From the NCBI GenBank assembly GCA_049889415.1, contig JBMHDL010000002.1, forward strand, positions 8,965 to 72,964: a DNA stretch of 64,000 nt, given 5' to 3'. Shown one piece after another: positions 8,820 to 17,262 of this stretch. Both the position numbers and the translations under genes were made by a program. The stretch is from JAYQKL01 sp049889415. Its GTDB lineage: Bacteria; Pseudomonadota; Alphaproteobacteria; RS24. Below the pieces are notes generated by a model. It saw only the letters and a list, made by a program, of their open reading frames with translations, searched no databases and was not told the origin of the DNA. Each line of letters opens with the position of its first letter. Position 1 is the stretch's first letter.

Positions 8820-9124
8820 GATTTATCGTCCATGGTTGGGTCACCGGATACTACTCTCCAAGGGGCATACCAAGCAATCGGCAAAATCTCAAGGGGAACG
8901 GGGTCATAACCATGCCCGGCACCCAGTTTTTCAAATGGGTGGCACCGGGTCAGGCGGCGTAAGGTCAGGATTATGCCAGCCCAGGCTCCGTGACGTTGCA
9001 CCGCTTCGACGGCATATTCCGAACACGTCGGCAAAAACCTGCAGGACGCTGGCGTGAGCGGGGAAATCAGCCAGCGGTATAGCAAAACCGGGGACAGTGC
9101 CAGTATTTTGAAAAAAAGCGACAT
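8816..9124 (-). CDS. yidD: Membrane protein insertion efficiency factor YidD
   Basis: A 102-residue protein with the family's LLYRWLISPLTPASCRFLPT block, then PTCSEYAVEA, RCHPF and GYDPVP motifs. YidD is a small membrane-associated protein that assists YidC-dependent insertion. It is usually beside rnpA-yidC; here it precedes thrS and overlaps it by 4 bases, an order seen in other alphaproteobacteria. The length is normal for the family. Confidence 0.93.
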   Translation of the reverse strand: MSLFFKILALSPVLLYRWLISPLTPASCRFLPTCSEYAVEAVQRHGAWAGIILTLRRLTRCHPFEKLGAGHGYDPVPLEILPIAWYAPWRVVSGDPTMDDKS

Positions 9125-9172
9125 TGGGGCATACTATACAAGCAAACAACATGTGCAACCAAAGGTGACGCC

Positions 9173-9382
9173 ATGTCCATATTTTCTTGGGCCGAAGAGA
9201 AATTCCGCAAGATGCGGTGGCTCGACATCGGTATTTTCAAGCTTTGCGTGTTTGCTTTCGCCATGATGCTGGCGGATCTCTGGCCGCAACTGCCTGCATT
9301 TGGCTGGAAATTCTGGGGGGCGGTGTTTGTCGTTACCTATATCAGGCTGTTGATTGTGATGCTTGGCAAAGATGACGCATAG
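9173..9382 (+). CDS. Small hypothetical membrane protein
   Basis: A 69-residue protein, not recognised. Two hydrophobic stretches, about residues 20-38 and 45-64, suggest a two-helix inner-membrane protein with an amphipathic, charged N terminus (WAEEKFRKMRW). It is divergent from yidD and its 3' end overlaps the start of the DUF1905 gene, so the two are probably one transcript. Confidence 0.65.
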   Translation: MSIFSWAEEKFRKMRWLDIGIFKLCVFAFAMMLADLWPQLPAFGWKFWGAVFVVTYIRLLIVMLGKDDA

Positions 9383-9695
9383 CTCTGGCGATTATCTGGC
9401 CTATGCATTTGACGGCGAGGTAGCGGTCATGAAGGGCAAAAAGGCCGACTATTTTTATGTCGCCCTGCCCCGCGAGATCTCCGACCACATCCGGCACTTC
9501 ACCGCTCATATCCAGCGCGGCTTCAAATCCCTGAAAGTGCAAGCCCATATCGGCTCGTCACATTGGGACAGTTCCATTTTTCCCTCAACCCGCGAAAACA
9601 CCTTTATCCTGCTGCTCAGCAAGAAAATCCGAACAGCGGAAGGGCTGGCAAAAGGCGATATCACCCACATTGAGTTGAATGTGCAGATGGATTAG
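9372..9695 (+). CDS. DUF1905 domain protein
   Basis: A 107-residue protein that matches the DUF1905 fold: FDGEVAVMKG, FYVALPREI, RGFKSLKVQAHIGSSHWDSS, then FILLLSKKIRTAEGLAKGD. The family is a small beta-barrel of unknown biochemical role. The ATG at 9372 is preferred; a TTG at 9363 is also in frame. It overlaps the preceding small membrane protein gene by 11 bases and is convergent with the scaffold gene that follows. Confidence 0.75.
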   Translation: MTHSSGDYLAYAFDGEVAVMKGKKADYFYVALPREISDHIRHFTAHIQRGFKSLKVQAHIGSSHWDSSIFPSTRENTFILLLSKKIRTAEGLAKGDITHIELNVQMD

Positions 9696-9698
9696 GGG

Positions 9699-10124
9699 TC
9701 AAACCCCCAGCTGGTTCAAGCAGTCCGCGACTGCATCAAATGTCAGCAGGGTAGAGGCGTGGCGGTTCTTGAAGTCACGTACCGGCTCCAAAACCTCCAA
9801 ATCCTGCCATTTGCCGGTTGGTGGCAATCCGTCCTGTTTCAACATGGCACGCATCTGTGTCCCGACAGCGCGCAGCTCATCCGGTGTGGTGCCGATGATT
9901 TCGCGTGCCATAACACTGGAACTGGCCTGCCCCAGCGCACAAGCCTCCACTTCATGCGCAAAATCACTGACAACCCCGTCCGTCAGACACAATTGCACCG
10001 TCACTTTGGACCCGCACAGCCGTGAAACCGCGACAGCTTCAGCATCGGGTGCGTCCAACCGACCAATGCGGTCAATATGACCGGCAAGCTGCAAAATGCG
10101 TTTGTTGTAAAGCGCGTTCATCAT
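9699..10124 (-). CDS. Iron-sulfur cluster scaffold protein, NifU/IscU-like
   Basis: A 141-residue protein of the NifU N-terminal family. Conserved blocks include RLCGSKVTVQL and EVEACALGQASSSVM, which carry two of the expected cluster-binding cysteines and the ASxSxM helix. Members deliver or scaffold Fe-S clusters, often with the SUF system. A first ATG at 10124 is followed directly by a second at 10121. It is just downstream of cysS on the same strand (24 bases). Confidence 0.82.
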   Translation of the reverse strand: MMNALYNKRILQLAGHIDRIGRLDAPDAEAVAVSRLCGSKVTVQLCLTDGVVSDFAHEVEACALGQASSSVMAREIIGTTPDELRAVGTQMRAMLKQDGLPPTGKWQDLEVLEPVRDFKNRHASTLLTFDAVADCLNQLGV

Positions 10125-10148
10125 GATTTCAGTTTACCGCAGGAAGGC

Positions 10149-11516
10149 TCAGCGGGCGAGACGCCATGTTGTCCCATCTGCACCATCTTCAATAACCACA
10201 CCCATCTCCGTGAGTTTATCGCGAGCGGCATCGGCGCGGGCATAATCCTTATCGGCACGTGCGGCGGCCCGCTCCGCAATCAGGGCTTCCACAGCAGCGG
10301 CATCAACATCATTATCATCGCCAGCAAACCAGTCGGCAGGATCCTGCTGCAGCAAGCCCAATAATTCCCCCGCGGCCAGAAACGCAGATTTTTTCTCCGG
10401 CGTGGTCAGTTCCTTGGAGAGGGCGAACAGTTCCGCCATTGCCTTTGGCGTATTCAGGTCATCACACAAGGCGGCAACAAAAGACTCAGGCGGGGGCGCG
10501 GCATTGGTTTCAACCGCTGCCGCCTCGCGCAACGCTCCGTAAAGACGGTCAAGGTTTTTGACACATTGCGCCAGCAGATCATCGGTGAAATCCAAAGGCT
10601 GGCGATAGTGCCCCTGCAACAGGGCCAGACGGATGGCCTCGCCCGGGAAATCAGCCAAAAGCTCATCCACCAATTTGATGTTGCCGACCGATTTTGACAT
10701 TTTCTCGCCCGACATGGTCAACATGCCGTTATGCAACCAGAACCGCGCCAACTGACTGTCATGGGCGCACCGGCTCTGGGCGCATTCATTTTCGTGATGA
10801 GGAAATTGCAAATCCTGCCCGCCGCCATGAATGTCGATGGTGACGCCCAGATGTTTGCGGATCATCGCAGAGCATTCTATGTGCCACCCCGGACGCCCGC
10901 GCCCCCACGGGCTGTCCCAACCCGGCAATTCGGGGGTGGAGGGCTTCCACAGCACAAAATCAGCTGGATTGCGCTTATAAGGGGCCACTTCAACCCGTGC
11001 GCCGGCAATCATGTCATCCATTTTGCGGCGCGACAAAGAGCCGTATTCCGCGTCTTTCGTGACGTCAAACAGCACATGGCTTTCCGCTTCATAGGCCATG
11101 CCTTTGGCAATCAAAGTTTCAATCATCGCCACCATGTCGTCAATATGAGCGGTCGCATGCGGCTCCACATCAGGCAACGTAACCCCCAAAAGCCCCATAT
11201 CGGCATGATATTTGGCCTTATAGCGGTCGGTGATGACGGAAATATCAACCCCTTCATCAGCGGCCTTTTTGTTGATTTTGTCATCCACGTCGGTGATGTT
11301 GCGGGCATAAACGACATGATTTGCGCCATAAGCATGCCGCAACAACCGCACCAAAGTGTCAAATACAACGGCCGGGCGGGCATTGCCGACATGCGCCGGA
11401 CCGTAAACCGTTGGCCCACACACATAAACGGTTACGCGCTTGGGGTTGCTCGGCTCGAACACCTGTTTGGCCCTTGTCGCCACATTATGAAAGCGTATCT
11501 GCATGAGGCGCACCAT
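10149..11516 (-). CDS. cysS: Cysteine--tRNA ligase
   Basis: A 455-residue class I synthetase. It has the HIGH-like motif in CGPTVYGPAHVGNARP, a zinc site with the HHENE segment in QFPHHENECAQS, and the KMSKSVGN loop in the second half. It charges tRNA-Cys. Two starts are possible: ATG 11516 and ATG 11504; the latter (MQIRFHNV) fits the usual N terminus slightly better, and neither has a clear Shine-Dalgarno sequence. Confidence 0.95.
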   Translation of the reverse strand: MVRLMQIRFHNVATRAKQVFEPSNPKRVTVYVCGPTVYGPAHVGNARPAVVFDTLVRLLRHAYGANHVVYARNITDVDDKINKKAADEGVDISVITDRYKAKYHADMGLLGVTLPDVEPHATAHIDDMVAMIETLIAKGMAYEAESHVLFDVTKDAEYGSLSRRKMDDMIAGARVEVAPYKRNPADFVLWKPSTPELPGWDSPWGRGRPGWHIECSAMIRKHLGVTIDIHGGGQDLQFPHHENECAQSRCAHDSQLARFWLHNGMLTMSGEKMSKSVGNIKLVDELLADFPGEAIRLALLQGHYRQPLDFTDDLLAQCVKNLDRLYGALREAAAVETNAAPPPESFVAALCDDLNTPKAMAELFALSKELTTPEKKSAFLAAGELLGLLQQDPADWFAGDDNDVDAAAVEALIAERAAARADKDYARADAARDKLTEMGVVIEDGADGTTWRLAR

Positions 11517-11602
11517 AATGCTGTTTCAAACAATCCTCAAGAGCGGTAATCCACCGGTGGTTAAGGGCCGTATAATCTAGGCTAGTTTAGGGACAGCAAG
11601 CC

Positions 11603-11631
11603 TTGACCTTCGGTATGGCAGGATTTATACC
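11603..11631 (+). promoter_or_regulatory. Putative sigma-70 promoter of folE
   Basis: TTGACC at 11603-11608 and TATACC at 11626-11631 are separated by exactly 17 bases. Transcription would begin near 11638 and give a leader of about 170 nucleotides before the folE ATG, which contains the folded elements listed next. Confidence 0.55.
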
Positions 11632-11703
11632 CTGCTCTGCAACATGATTTTATGCCGTTGTCTGGTTTTTGCAAAACACTGTGCGCATTTATGCATAGGC
11701 AAT

Positions 11704-11795
11704 CCCGGATTATCATGGCACAAAGCCATGACTCGTGTTGAGGCATATTAATCACGGGCACACGCCTGACGATCGCAGGGACGTTATTTCCCTGC
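11704..11795 (+). promoter_or_regulatory. Structured 5' leader of folE (candidate regulatory RNA)
   Basis: Three helices can be drawn by hand. CCCG-GATTA (11704-11712) pairs with TAATC-A-CGGG (11749-11758) with one bulged A; directly inside it TCATGGC (11713-11719) pairs with GCCATGA (11725-11731) around an ACAAA loop. Then GCAGGGA (11775-11781) pairs with TCCCTGC (11789-11795), ending 12 bases before the ATG. THF-II riboswitches are known upstream of folE in alphaproteobacteria; I cannot confirm that this is one. Confidence 0.5.
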
Positions 11796-11807
11796 AGAGG
11801 CAGAACA

Positions 11808-12431
11808 ATGGATGCACTAGTTGACGGCAAACAGCCGAAATTAAATGAACGGAATGTGAAAGTGAAGAAACCTTCACAACAAGAGGCAGAAGCGGCGGTT
11901 CGCACACTGATTGCTTGGGCCGGAGACAATCCGGACCGCGAGGGTCTGGTTGACACCCCGAAACGGGTCGTCAACGCCTATACGGAGTTCTTCGCTGGTT
12001 ATGAGGAAGACCCGGAAGAGGTTCTGGGCCGGACTTTTGAAGATGTTGAAGGCTATGACGACATGGTCATGCTGCGCGATATTGCCCTTGAAAGCCATTG
12101 TGAGCACCATATGGTCGCCATTCTTGGCAAAGTGCATATCGCTTATATGCCGGTGGACAAAGTTGTCGGGATTTCCAAGCTGGCACGGGTCATTGAAATT
12201 TTCGCCAAGCGTTTGCAAACCCAGGAAACCATGACCGCGCAGGTCGTCGATTGCATTCAGCGCGTTCTGGAGCCGGCCGGGGTCGCCATATTGGTCGACG
12301 CCAAGCACCAGTGCATGACCACACGCGGCATCAAAAAGCCTGATGTCGCCACCATCACCACTCAATTTACCGGCGTTTTCGCCGAGGACCCGCGCATGGA
12401 AGCCCGCTTCCTCGCCATGATCAACAATTGA
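11808..12431 (+). CDS. folE: GTP cyclohydrolase I
   Basis: A 207-residue enzyme that converts GTP to dihydroneopterin triphosphate, the first step of folate synthesis. The zinc/catalytic block ESHCEHHMV and the later KHQCMTTRG motif are intact, as is the PVDKVVGISKLAR substrate-binding segment. The N-terminal 30 residues are variable. An AGAGG-type ribosome-binding site precedes the ATG, just after the leader hairpin. hisI follows on the same strand after 13 bases. Decameric cytoplasmic enzyme by family knowledge. Confidence 0.96.
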   Translation: MDALVDGKQPKLNERNVKVKKPSQQEAEAAVRTLIAWAGDNPDREGLVDTPKRVVNAYTEFFAGYEEDPEEVLGRTFEDVEGYDDMVMLRDIALESHCEHHMVAILGKVHIAYMPVDKVVGISKLARVIEIFAKRLQTQETMTAQVVDCIQRVLEPAGVAILVDAKHQCMTTRGIKKPDVATITTQFTGVFAEDPRMEARFLAMINN

Positions 12432-12444
12432 CACAGGACCACAT

Positions 12445-12927
12445 ATGACCGGTAACAGCCCCTTTGCAGGCCGCATCAGCGTAGAGCAAGTCGAAGAAGG
12501 CACTGAGCTTGCCCCGAAATTCGATGAGCGGGGTCTGATACCTGTCGTGACAACCGACGCCACATCCGGCGAATTATTGATGCACGGCTATATGAATGAA
12601 GAAGCCTTGGTCAAATCCATTGAAACCGGCGAAGCACATTATTACAGCCGCTCCCGCGAAGTCATCTGGCACAAGGGTGCAACGAGTGGGCTGGTTCAGA
12701 AAATCGTCGAGTTCAGGATTGACGATGACCAAGACTGTGTCTGGATGCGGGTTGAGGTCGCCGGCAATGGTGCCAGCTGCCATGTCGGGTACCGCTCCTG
12801 CTTTTACCGCTCAGTCCCGACCGGTGGCACAGTCACCCCTGACCTTGAGCTGACCTTTGAGGAGGACACCAAGGTTTTTGATCCGGTTGAGGTTTATGGC
12901 GACGCGCCGAACCCGACCAAACTCTGA
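12445..12927 (+). CDS. hisI: Phosphoribosyl-AMP cyclohydrolase
   Basis: A 160-residue enzyme of histidine synthesis. The signatures YYSRSREVIWHKGATSG and the metal-binding NGASCHVGYRSCFYR are present, along with the DQDCVWMRVE segment that carries a third cysteine. No HisE pyrophosphohydrolase domain is fused. It is about 20-30 residues longer than the minimal enzyme, with extra sequence at the N and C termini. It follows folE closely and ends immediately before the convergent CBS gene. Confidence 0.93.
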   Translation: MTGNSPFAGRISVEQVEEGTELAPKFDERGLIPVVTTDATSGELLMHGYMNEEALVKSIETGEAHYYSRSREVIWHKGATSGLVQKIVEFRIDDDQDCVWMRVEVAGNGASCHVGYRSCFYRSVPTGGTVTPDLELTFEEDTKVFDPVEVYGDAPNPTKL

Positions 12928-13359
12928 TTATCCGGTAGAGATATACTCTTTCAACGCTTGCGCTTCAGCTTCCGTCATGCTGATGCGGCGTTTGACGACG
13001 TCTCCAATCGAGATCAGACCAATCAAAGCCCCTTCTTGCATGACCGGTAAATGACGAATTCTTTTTTCTGTCATGATTTCCATCGCCTCAACTACTGATT
13101 TCTCCGGCGCGATTGTGATCACTTGGCTGGTCATATGCTCGGCGACCGTGTCTTGCAAAACGCCCTGACCATTTTGGCAAAGGCCCCGCACAACATCACG
13201 TTCCGAAATGATCCCAGCCAGTGCCTTTTCAGGCGAGGAGACAACCAATGCCCCGACACCTTCTTTTTCCAGCACCTTAACGGCTTCCAACAGGGTGCGA
13301 TCACTGCCGATCGACAGAATACCAGCCCCTTTTTCATCCAATATAGATTTAACTGTCAT
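12928..13359 (-). CDS. CBS-domain pair protein
   Basis: A 143-residue stand-alone protein made of two CBS motifs (about residues 8-65 and 73-135), the second containing RIRHLPVMQEGALIGLISIGDVV. Such Bateman modules bind adenine nucleotides or similar ligands and sense energy state; the target is unknown. It has an unusually strong Shine-Dalgarno sequence (AAGGAGGT on the minus strand at 13363-13370). No partner enzyme lies next to it. Confidence 0.88.
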   Translation of the reverse strand: MTVKSILDEKGAGILSIGSDRTLLEAVKVLEKEGVGALVVSSPEKALAGIISERDVVRGLCQNGQGVLQDTVAEHMTSQVITIAPEKSVVEAMEIMTEKRIRHLPVMQEGALIGLISIGDVVKRRISMTEAEAQALKEYISTG

Positions 13360-13452
13360 TGTACCTCCTTATGGCACAAGTGTGCGCCAACTAAGGTCTC
13401 AATGCAAGAATACGCGCATCGGCCTAATAAATTATTAAATTAAAACAATGGT

Positions 13453-14178
13453 TTAAGATCCAGACCAGCGACCATATTCAACATTCCCCGGCCCACCGGA
13501 CGGGGAAACAGGGGGTTTTTCAAAAACCGGCAACAACACCAATCCAGCCAAAAACCCACCAATATGCGCTTGCCAGGCTATCGAAACGCTTTGCCCGCTC
13601 GGGCTGAGACCGGAGACACCGGAAACGACATTCAGAACCATCCAGACCGCTATAAACACCAACACCGGACGTCTGGAAAGGGTCTGACGCAATGGCATCA
13701 AGGGCAGTTTTTTTCTTGCCTGCTCCGGGTTGAGCCAGGAAATCCCGGGTAAAGCGAAACGCGTCGCCGCACCAAACATACCGGCAACGCCGCCGGACGC
13801 TCCAACCAAGGGGATGGCGGACTGGGCGTGAAACGCATAATGGGTCAAACCGGAAATCAAAGATGTCACAAAAAACAACATCATAAACCGTCCCGATGTT
13901 TCCAGCCTGATGGCAACCGGTGTTCCGAACACCAACAACCACAAGGTGTTGAGAATAACATGCTCCCAGCTGCCGTGAAAAAACGCGAAACTGACAAGGT
14001 TTGCCAGTGCCTTGGCGCCGTCGCCAAACTGTTCAGGAATGAAGCCGATCAGGGCGAACAGCGAGCGTATATCCGCAAGCGTATAAACCAGAAAATGCAC
14101 CGCAACCAAAGTCGCGCAAAGCCCCAACACCACCGGAGGGGAACGCAAAACCGGTTCGTCTGCACCAGCGCCCATCAC
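13453..14178 (-). CDS. Rhomboid family intramembrane serine protease
   Basis: A 241-residue polytopic membrane protein. Catalytic residues are visible: Ser128 in the GASGGVAGMFG motif and His205 in AHIGGFLAG. The HGSWEHVILN motif (His68/His73 region) that shapes the active site is also present. About six helices are predicted. Rhomboids cleave transmembrane segments of other proteins; the substrate is unknown. Its start overlaps the stop of the upstream isomerase gene by 4 bases. Confidence 0.9.
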   Translation of the reverse strand: MMGAGADEPVLRSPPVVLGLCATLVAVHFLVYTLADIRSLFALIGFIPEQFGDGAKALANLVSFAFFHGSWEHVILNTLWLLVFGTPVAIRLETSGRFMMLFFVTSLISGLTHYAFHAQSAIPLVGASGGVAGMFGAATRFALPGISWLNPEQARKKLPLMPLRQTLSRRPVLVFIAVWMVLNVVSGVSGLSPSGQSVSIAWQAHIGGFLAGLVLLPVFEKPPVSPSGGPGNVEYGRWSGS

Positions 14179-14795
14179 CCCACCTTTCCTGTCAGTTTGG
14201 CGGCAATCAAATGCAGTCGGTCATTGCCGAAGAACATATCCGTCTCATCGACAAATACAGTCGGAGAGCCGAAGCCGCCTCTGGCGATCAATTCGTCCGT
14301 ATTGGCGCGCAAGGCGGCCTTGACGGTCTCATCAGCAAGCCCGGCTTCAAAAGTATCCGCATCCAATCCAACCGTTGTCGCCAGATCCCGCAAATCCGCC
14401 ATTTGCGACAGGTCCGCACCCTGCCCCCAATAGCGCTCAAAGGCAAGCTGCGCATAGGTACGTAAACAGCCTTCCGCTTGAGCTATCAAAGCGCCACGCA
14501 TCAGCTTGACGGCATTGAGAGGAAAAACATCGGGCCACGTGATGACGAGGCCGTATAAATCGGCCCAATCCTGCAGGTCTTTGAGCGTATAGGCCAGTTT
14601 CGGCCCGTCCATGGCAGCACGAGTTTCATAAAGCTGCTGATTTACGGCATTAAACACCCCGCCGACGATAATCGGCCGATATTCAAGTTCGGCTCCGTAG
14701 CGTTCGGCCAGCGTCTCAATCTGGGAAAAGGCGAGATAGGTCCATGGGCTGGATATGTCAAAAAAGAACTCAATCCTTGAGGCAACCCCTGTCAT
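14175..14795 (-). CDS. 2-hydroxychromene-2-carboxylate isomerase family protein (DsbA-like fold)
   Basis: A 206-residue thioredoxin-fold protein. The N-terminal FFDISSPWTYLAFSQIE block, with SPWT in place of the DsbA CxxC, and the C-terminal GGFGSPTVFVDETDMFFGNDR block are those of HCCA isomerase/kappa-class glutathione transferase relatives. A glutathione-dependent isomerisation is expected, but no aromatic degradation genes are nearby, so the natural substrate is unknown. It is coupled to the downstream rhomboid gene and lies 13 bases after the GMC oxidoreductase gene. Confidence 0.88.
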   Translation of the reverse strand: MTGVASRIEFFFDISSPWTYLAFSQIETLAERYGAELEYRPIIVGGVFNAVNQQLYETRAAMDGPKLAYTLKDLQDWADLYGLVITWPDVFPLNAVKLMRGALIAQAEGCLRTYAQLAFERYWGQGADLSQMADLRDLATTVGLDADTFEAGLADETVKAALRANTDELIARGGFGSPTVFVDETDMFFGNDRLHLIAAKLTGKVG

Positions 14796-14808
14796 GGCTT
14801 CCTGCCTG

Positions 14809-16443
14809 TCATTGGACTGGTTGTGACGGTAGGAAATTACGTCCGCGAATATGATCGGAAATTTTTTCCGCCATCATAATGGTCGGTGCATTGGTGTTGC
14901 CGCCGATCAATGTCGGCATAATGGACGCATCTACAACGCGCAATTTGCCAACACCATGGACTTGACCGTGCTCATTGACGACCGCCTGATCGTCACGTCC
15001 CATTTTACAGGTGCCAATCGGGTGATAGAGCGTTTCGCAGGTCTGTTTGATCCATTCATCAAGCTGACCCGTGTCATTCATGTCAATTTCCTGCGCTGGC
15101 TTTCGGCGCACTCCTCGATAGGCATCAAAGGCTCGTTGAGAGAAAACCTTATCCGCCTGCAAAAGACCATTGCGTGTGTCCACAAGATCCTGCTCTTCCT
15201 TGAAATAATTGGGCTGGATATAGGGATCATCAAACGGATTGGCTGACTTCAATCCGATATAACCCCGGCTCAAAGGCCGGCACAAATATGTGATCACGGA
15301 AAAGGCGTGACATTCAGAAAATTTATCACCACGCCCGTGTGAGTCAATCATGCCCAAAGAGACATAATGGAACTGGGTGTCCGGGATGTCCTTGTCAGGC
15401 GCCGACCTGATGAAAGCCCCCCCGCTTGTTGGCGGGATTGATGCCGGTCCGCCGCCGAGAAGATAATAACGCAACCCCGCCATCAGCATCCCTAGAGGCT
15501 GGGTCGTGGGGTGCATGGTGATAGGCTGTGTGCAGGCATATTGTAACGTCACGCCAACATGGTCTTGCAAATTGCCGCCGACACCTGGCAATTCATGGAC
15601 CATATCAATACCATGTTTGGTGATTTCAGAGGACGGGCCAATGCCGGAGCGCAGAAGAATTTGCGGGCTGTTGAGTGCGCCAGTGGACAGAATAATTTCT
15701 TTACTGGCCTCCAGGCGGATTTCCTTGCCACCGCGTCGCGCAATAACGGCAACGGCTTCACCGTCCTTTATCTCCACACGGTCAGTTTGCAAATGCGTCA
15801 TCGTGTGTAGGTTCGGGCGGTTCAACACTGGATGCAGATATGCACGGGCCGCATTGTTTCGTTTATTGCCCTTAAGCGTGTGCTCATACCGCGAAAACCC
15901 CTCCTGCCGCTTGCCGTTGAAATCACGCGTCAGCGGAAAACCGGCCTGTTCGCCAGCCTCGATGAACTTGTCCAGAAGCGGATCATTTTTTTGATCCGAC
16001 TTCTTCACATGCAACAGGCCGGACTTGCCATGGTAATCAAGGTCGCCATCACCATTGAAACATTCCGCCCGTTTGAAATAGGGCAGCACACTCTCATACG
16101 ACCATCCCTGATTACCCAACTGATTCCAGTGATCATAATCCCAAGCATGGCCGCGAATATAAACCATGGCATTGATTGACGATGAGCCGCCCCAGCCGCG
16201 CCCCCGGGGCCAGTACATCTCGCGCCCGTCAAGGTCGGGCACAGGGGCCGTCTCGAAACCATAATTGCTGTTGTTTTTTTTGGGGACAATCTGTGAATAG
16301 CCCGACGGCATATGAATAAAGGGATTGCGGTCTTTACCGCCCGCTTCAATCAACAAAACCTGAACTGATGTATCTTCAGTCAAACGATTGGCTAGAACGC
16401 AACCCGCGCTTCCGGCGCCTACAATAATATAATCGTAAATCAT
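14809..16443 (-). CDS. GMC-family FAD oxidoreductase (choline dehydrogenase-like)
   Basis: A 544-residue flavoprotein. The N-terminal dinucleotide-binding motif GAGSAGCVLANRL (about 8-20), the GRGWGGSSSINAM segment, the STGALNSPQILLRSGIGP signature and the C-terminal YHPIGTCKMG and GGNTNAPTIMMAEK motifs place it with choline/alcohol dehydrogenases of the BetA group. Without betaine aldehyde dehydrogenase or a BetI regulator nearby, the alcohol substrate is uncertain. It probably shares a transcript with the isomerase and rhomboid genes downstream. Confidence 0.9.
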   Translation of the reverse strand: MIYDYIIVGAGSAGCVLANRLTEDTSVQVLLIEAGGKDRNPFIHMPSGYSQIVPKKNNSNYGFETAPVPDLDGREMYWPRGRGWGGSSSINAMVYIRGHAWDYDHWNQLGNQGWSYESVLPYFKRAECFNGDGDLDYHGKSGLLHVKKSDQKNDPLLDKFIEAGEQAGFPLTRDFNGKRQEGFSRYEHTLKGNKRNNAARAYLHPVLNRPNLHTMTHLQTDRVEIKDGEAVAVIARRGGKEIRLEASKEIILSTGALNSPQILLRSGIGPSSEITKHGIDMVHELPGVGGNLQDHVGVTLQYACTQPITMHPTTQPLGMLMAGLRYYLLGGGPASIPPTSGGAFIRSAPDKDIPDTQFHYVSLGMIDSHGRGDKFSECHAFSVITYLCRPLSRGYIGLKSANPFDDPYIQPNYFKEEQDLVDTRNGLLQADKVFSQRAFDAYRGVRRKPAQEIDMNDTGQLDEWIKQTCETLYHPIGTCKMGRDDQAVVNEHGQVHGVGKLRVVDASIMPTLIGGNTNAPTIMMAEKISDHIRGRNFLPSQPVQ

Positions 16444-16497
16444 ATCCCCTCCATTTCGAAAACTTTTGCAAAGAGGAGAGATGAAATCAAGGGTTGA

Positions 16498-17028
16498 TTA
16501 ATCCAAAGCGACAAGACCCGATTTAAACCGCTGCCAGTTTTTCACATAAACATCGGCGTTCACCGTGATGAAGGCCGCCACTTCATCAGACACCTGCTTT
16601 ACAACTTTGCCCGGCTGACCAAGCACCATGGAGTTATCCGGTACTTCCATGCCCTCCTTGATGAAGGCCTGCGCGCCAATCAGGCAGTTTTTGCCGATTT
16701 TGGCCCCGTTCATGACAATCGCCCCCATGCCGATCAACGTATTGTCACCGATTGTACAGCCATGGAGCATCGCCATATGCCCGACAACGCAATTTTTGCC
16801 GAGTTCCAGGGGAAAACCCAAATCAGTGTGCAGGACGGCGTTGTCCTGAATATTGGTGTTTTCGCCGATGACGATATCATCATTGTCACCGCGCACAACA
16901 ACACCAAACCAGGCGCTGGCATTTTCATGAAATGTGACATTGCCGATAATCTGGGCATTGGGGGCCACCCACCAATTGCCGCTTTCCGGCATCACAGGCT
17001 GTTTGCCGTCCAAAGCATAAAGGGTCAT
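16498..17028 (-). CDS. Gamma-carbonic anhydrase-like hexapeptide-repeat protein
   Basis: A 176-residue left-handed beta-helix protein (YrdA/PaaY/CaiE type). Imperfect hexapeptide repeats run through residues 20-150, and the three potential zinc-binding histidines lie in AVLHTD, VVGHMAMLHG. It may be a carbonic anhydrase or a related CoA-ester-binding protein. It begins immediately after the stop codon of the DUF3126 gene with no gap and lies downstream of cysE, so the three genes form an operon. Confidence 0.88.
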   Translation of the reverse strand: MTLYALDGKQPVMPESGNWWVAPNAQIIGNVTFHENASAWFGVVVRGDNDDIVIGENTNIQDNAVLHTDLGFPLELGKNCVVGHMAMLHGCTIGDNTLIGMGAIVMNGAKIGKNCLIGAQAFIKEGMEVPDNSMVLGQPGKVVKQVSDEVAAFITVNADVYVKNWQRFKSGLVALD

Positions 17029-17247
17029 TTACAACCCCGCCTCTTCAAGATCAAAATCCAGAATGGCCATGACAAAATTATAGCTGACCTCGCCTTCATC
17101 CTCATCAGCAGTCAAGGTCCCAACAAAGTCTCCGTCAATCATGACCTCACACATATCGGCGCGGGCGCTGCGGTTGATTTCAATTGTATCAAGCCGAAAC
17201 TGGCGTTTCAGATATGTCTCCACTTTTTTGATCTCTTCATCAGTCAT
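17029..17247 (-). CDS. DUF3126 family protein
   Basis: A 72-residue protein matching the alphaproteobacterial DUF3126 family: VETYLKRQFRLDTIEINRSA then EVMIDGDFVGTLTADEDEGE. Function is unknown. It sits between cysE (15 bases upstream) and the gamma-carbonic anhydrase-like gene (directly adjacent). A role connected with cysteine synthesis is only a guess from position. Confidence 0.85.
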   Translation of the reverse strand: MTDEEIKKVETYLKRQFRLDTIEINRSARADMCEVMIDGDFVGTLTADEDEGEVSYNFVMAILDFDLEEAGL

Positions 17248-17262
17248 CCTGCATTTGCCTCC

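Noticed and set aside
11582..11974. Minus-strand open frame across the folE leader and folE start
   Set aside because: Most of it is antisense to folE; the remaining part runs through the structured leader. No recognisable protein.
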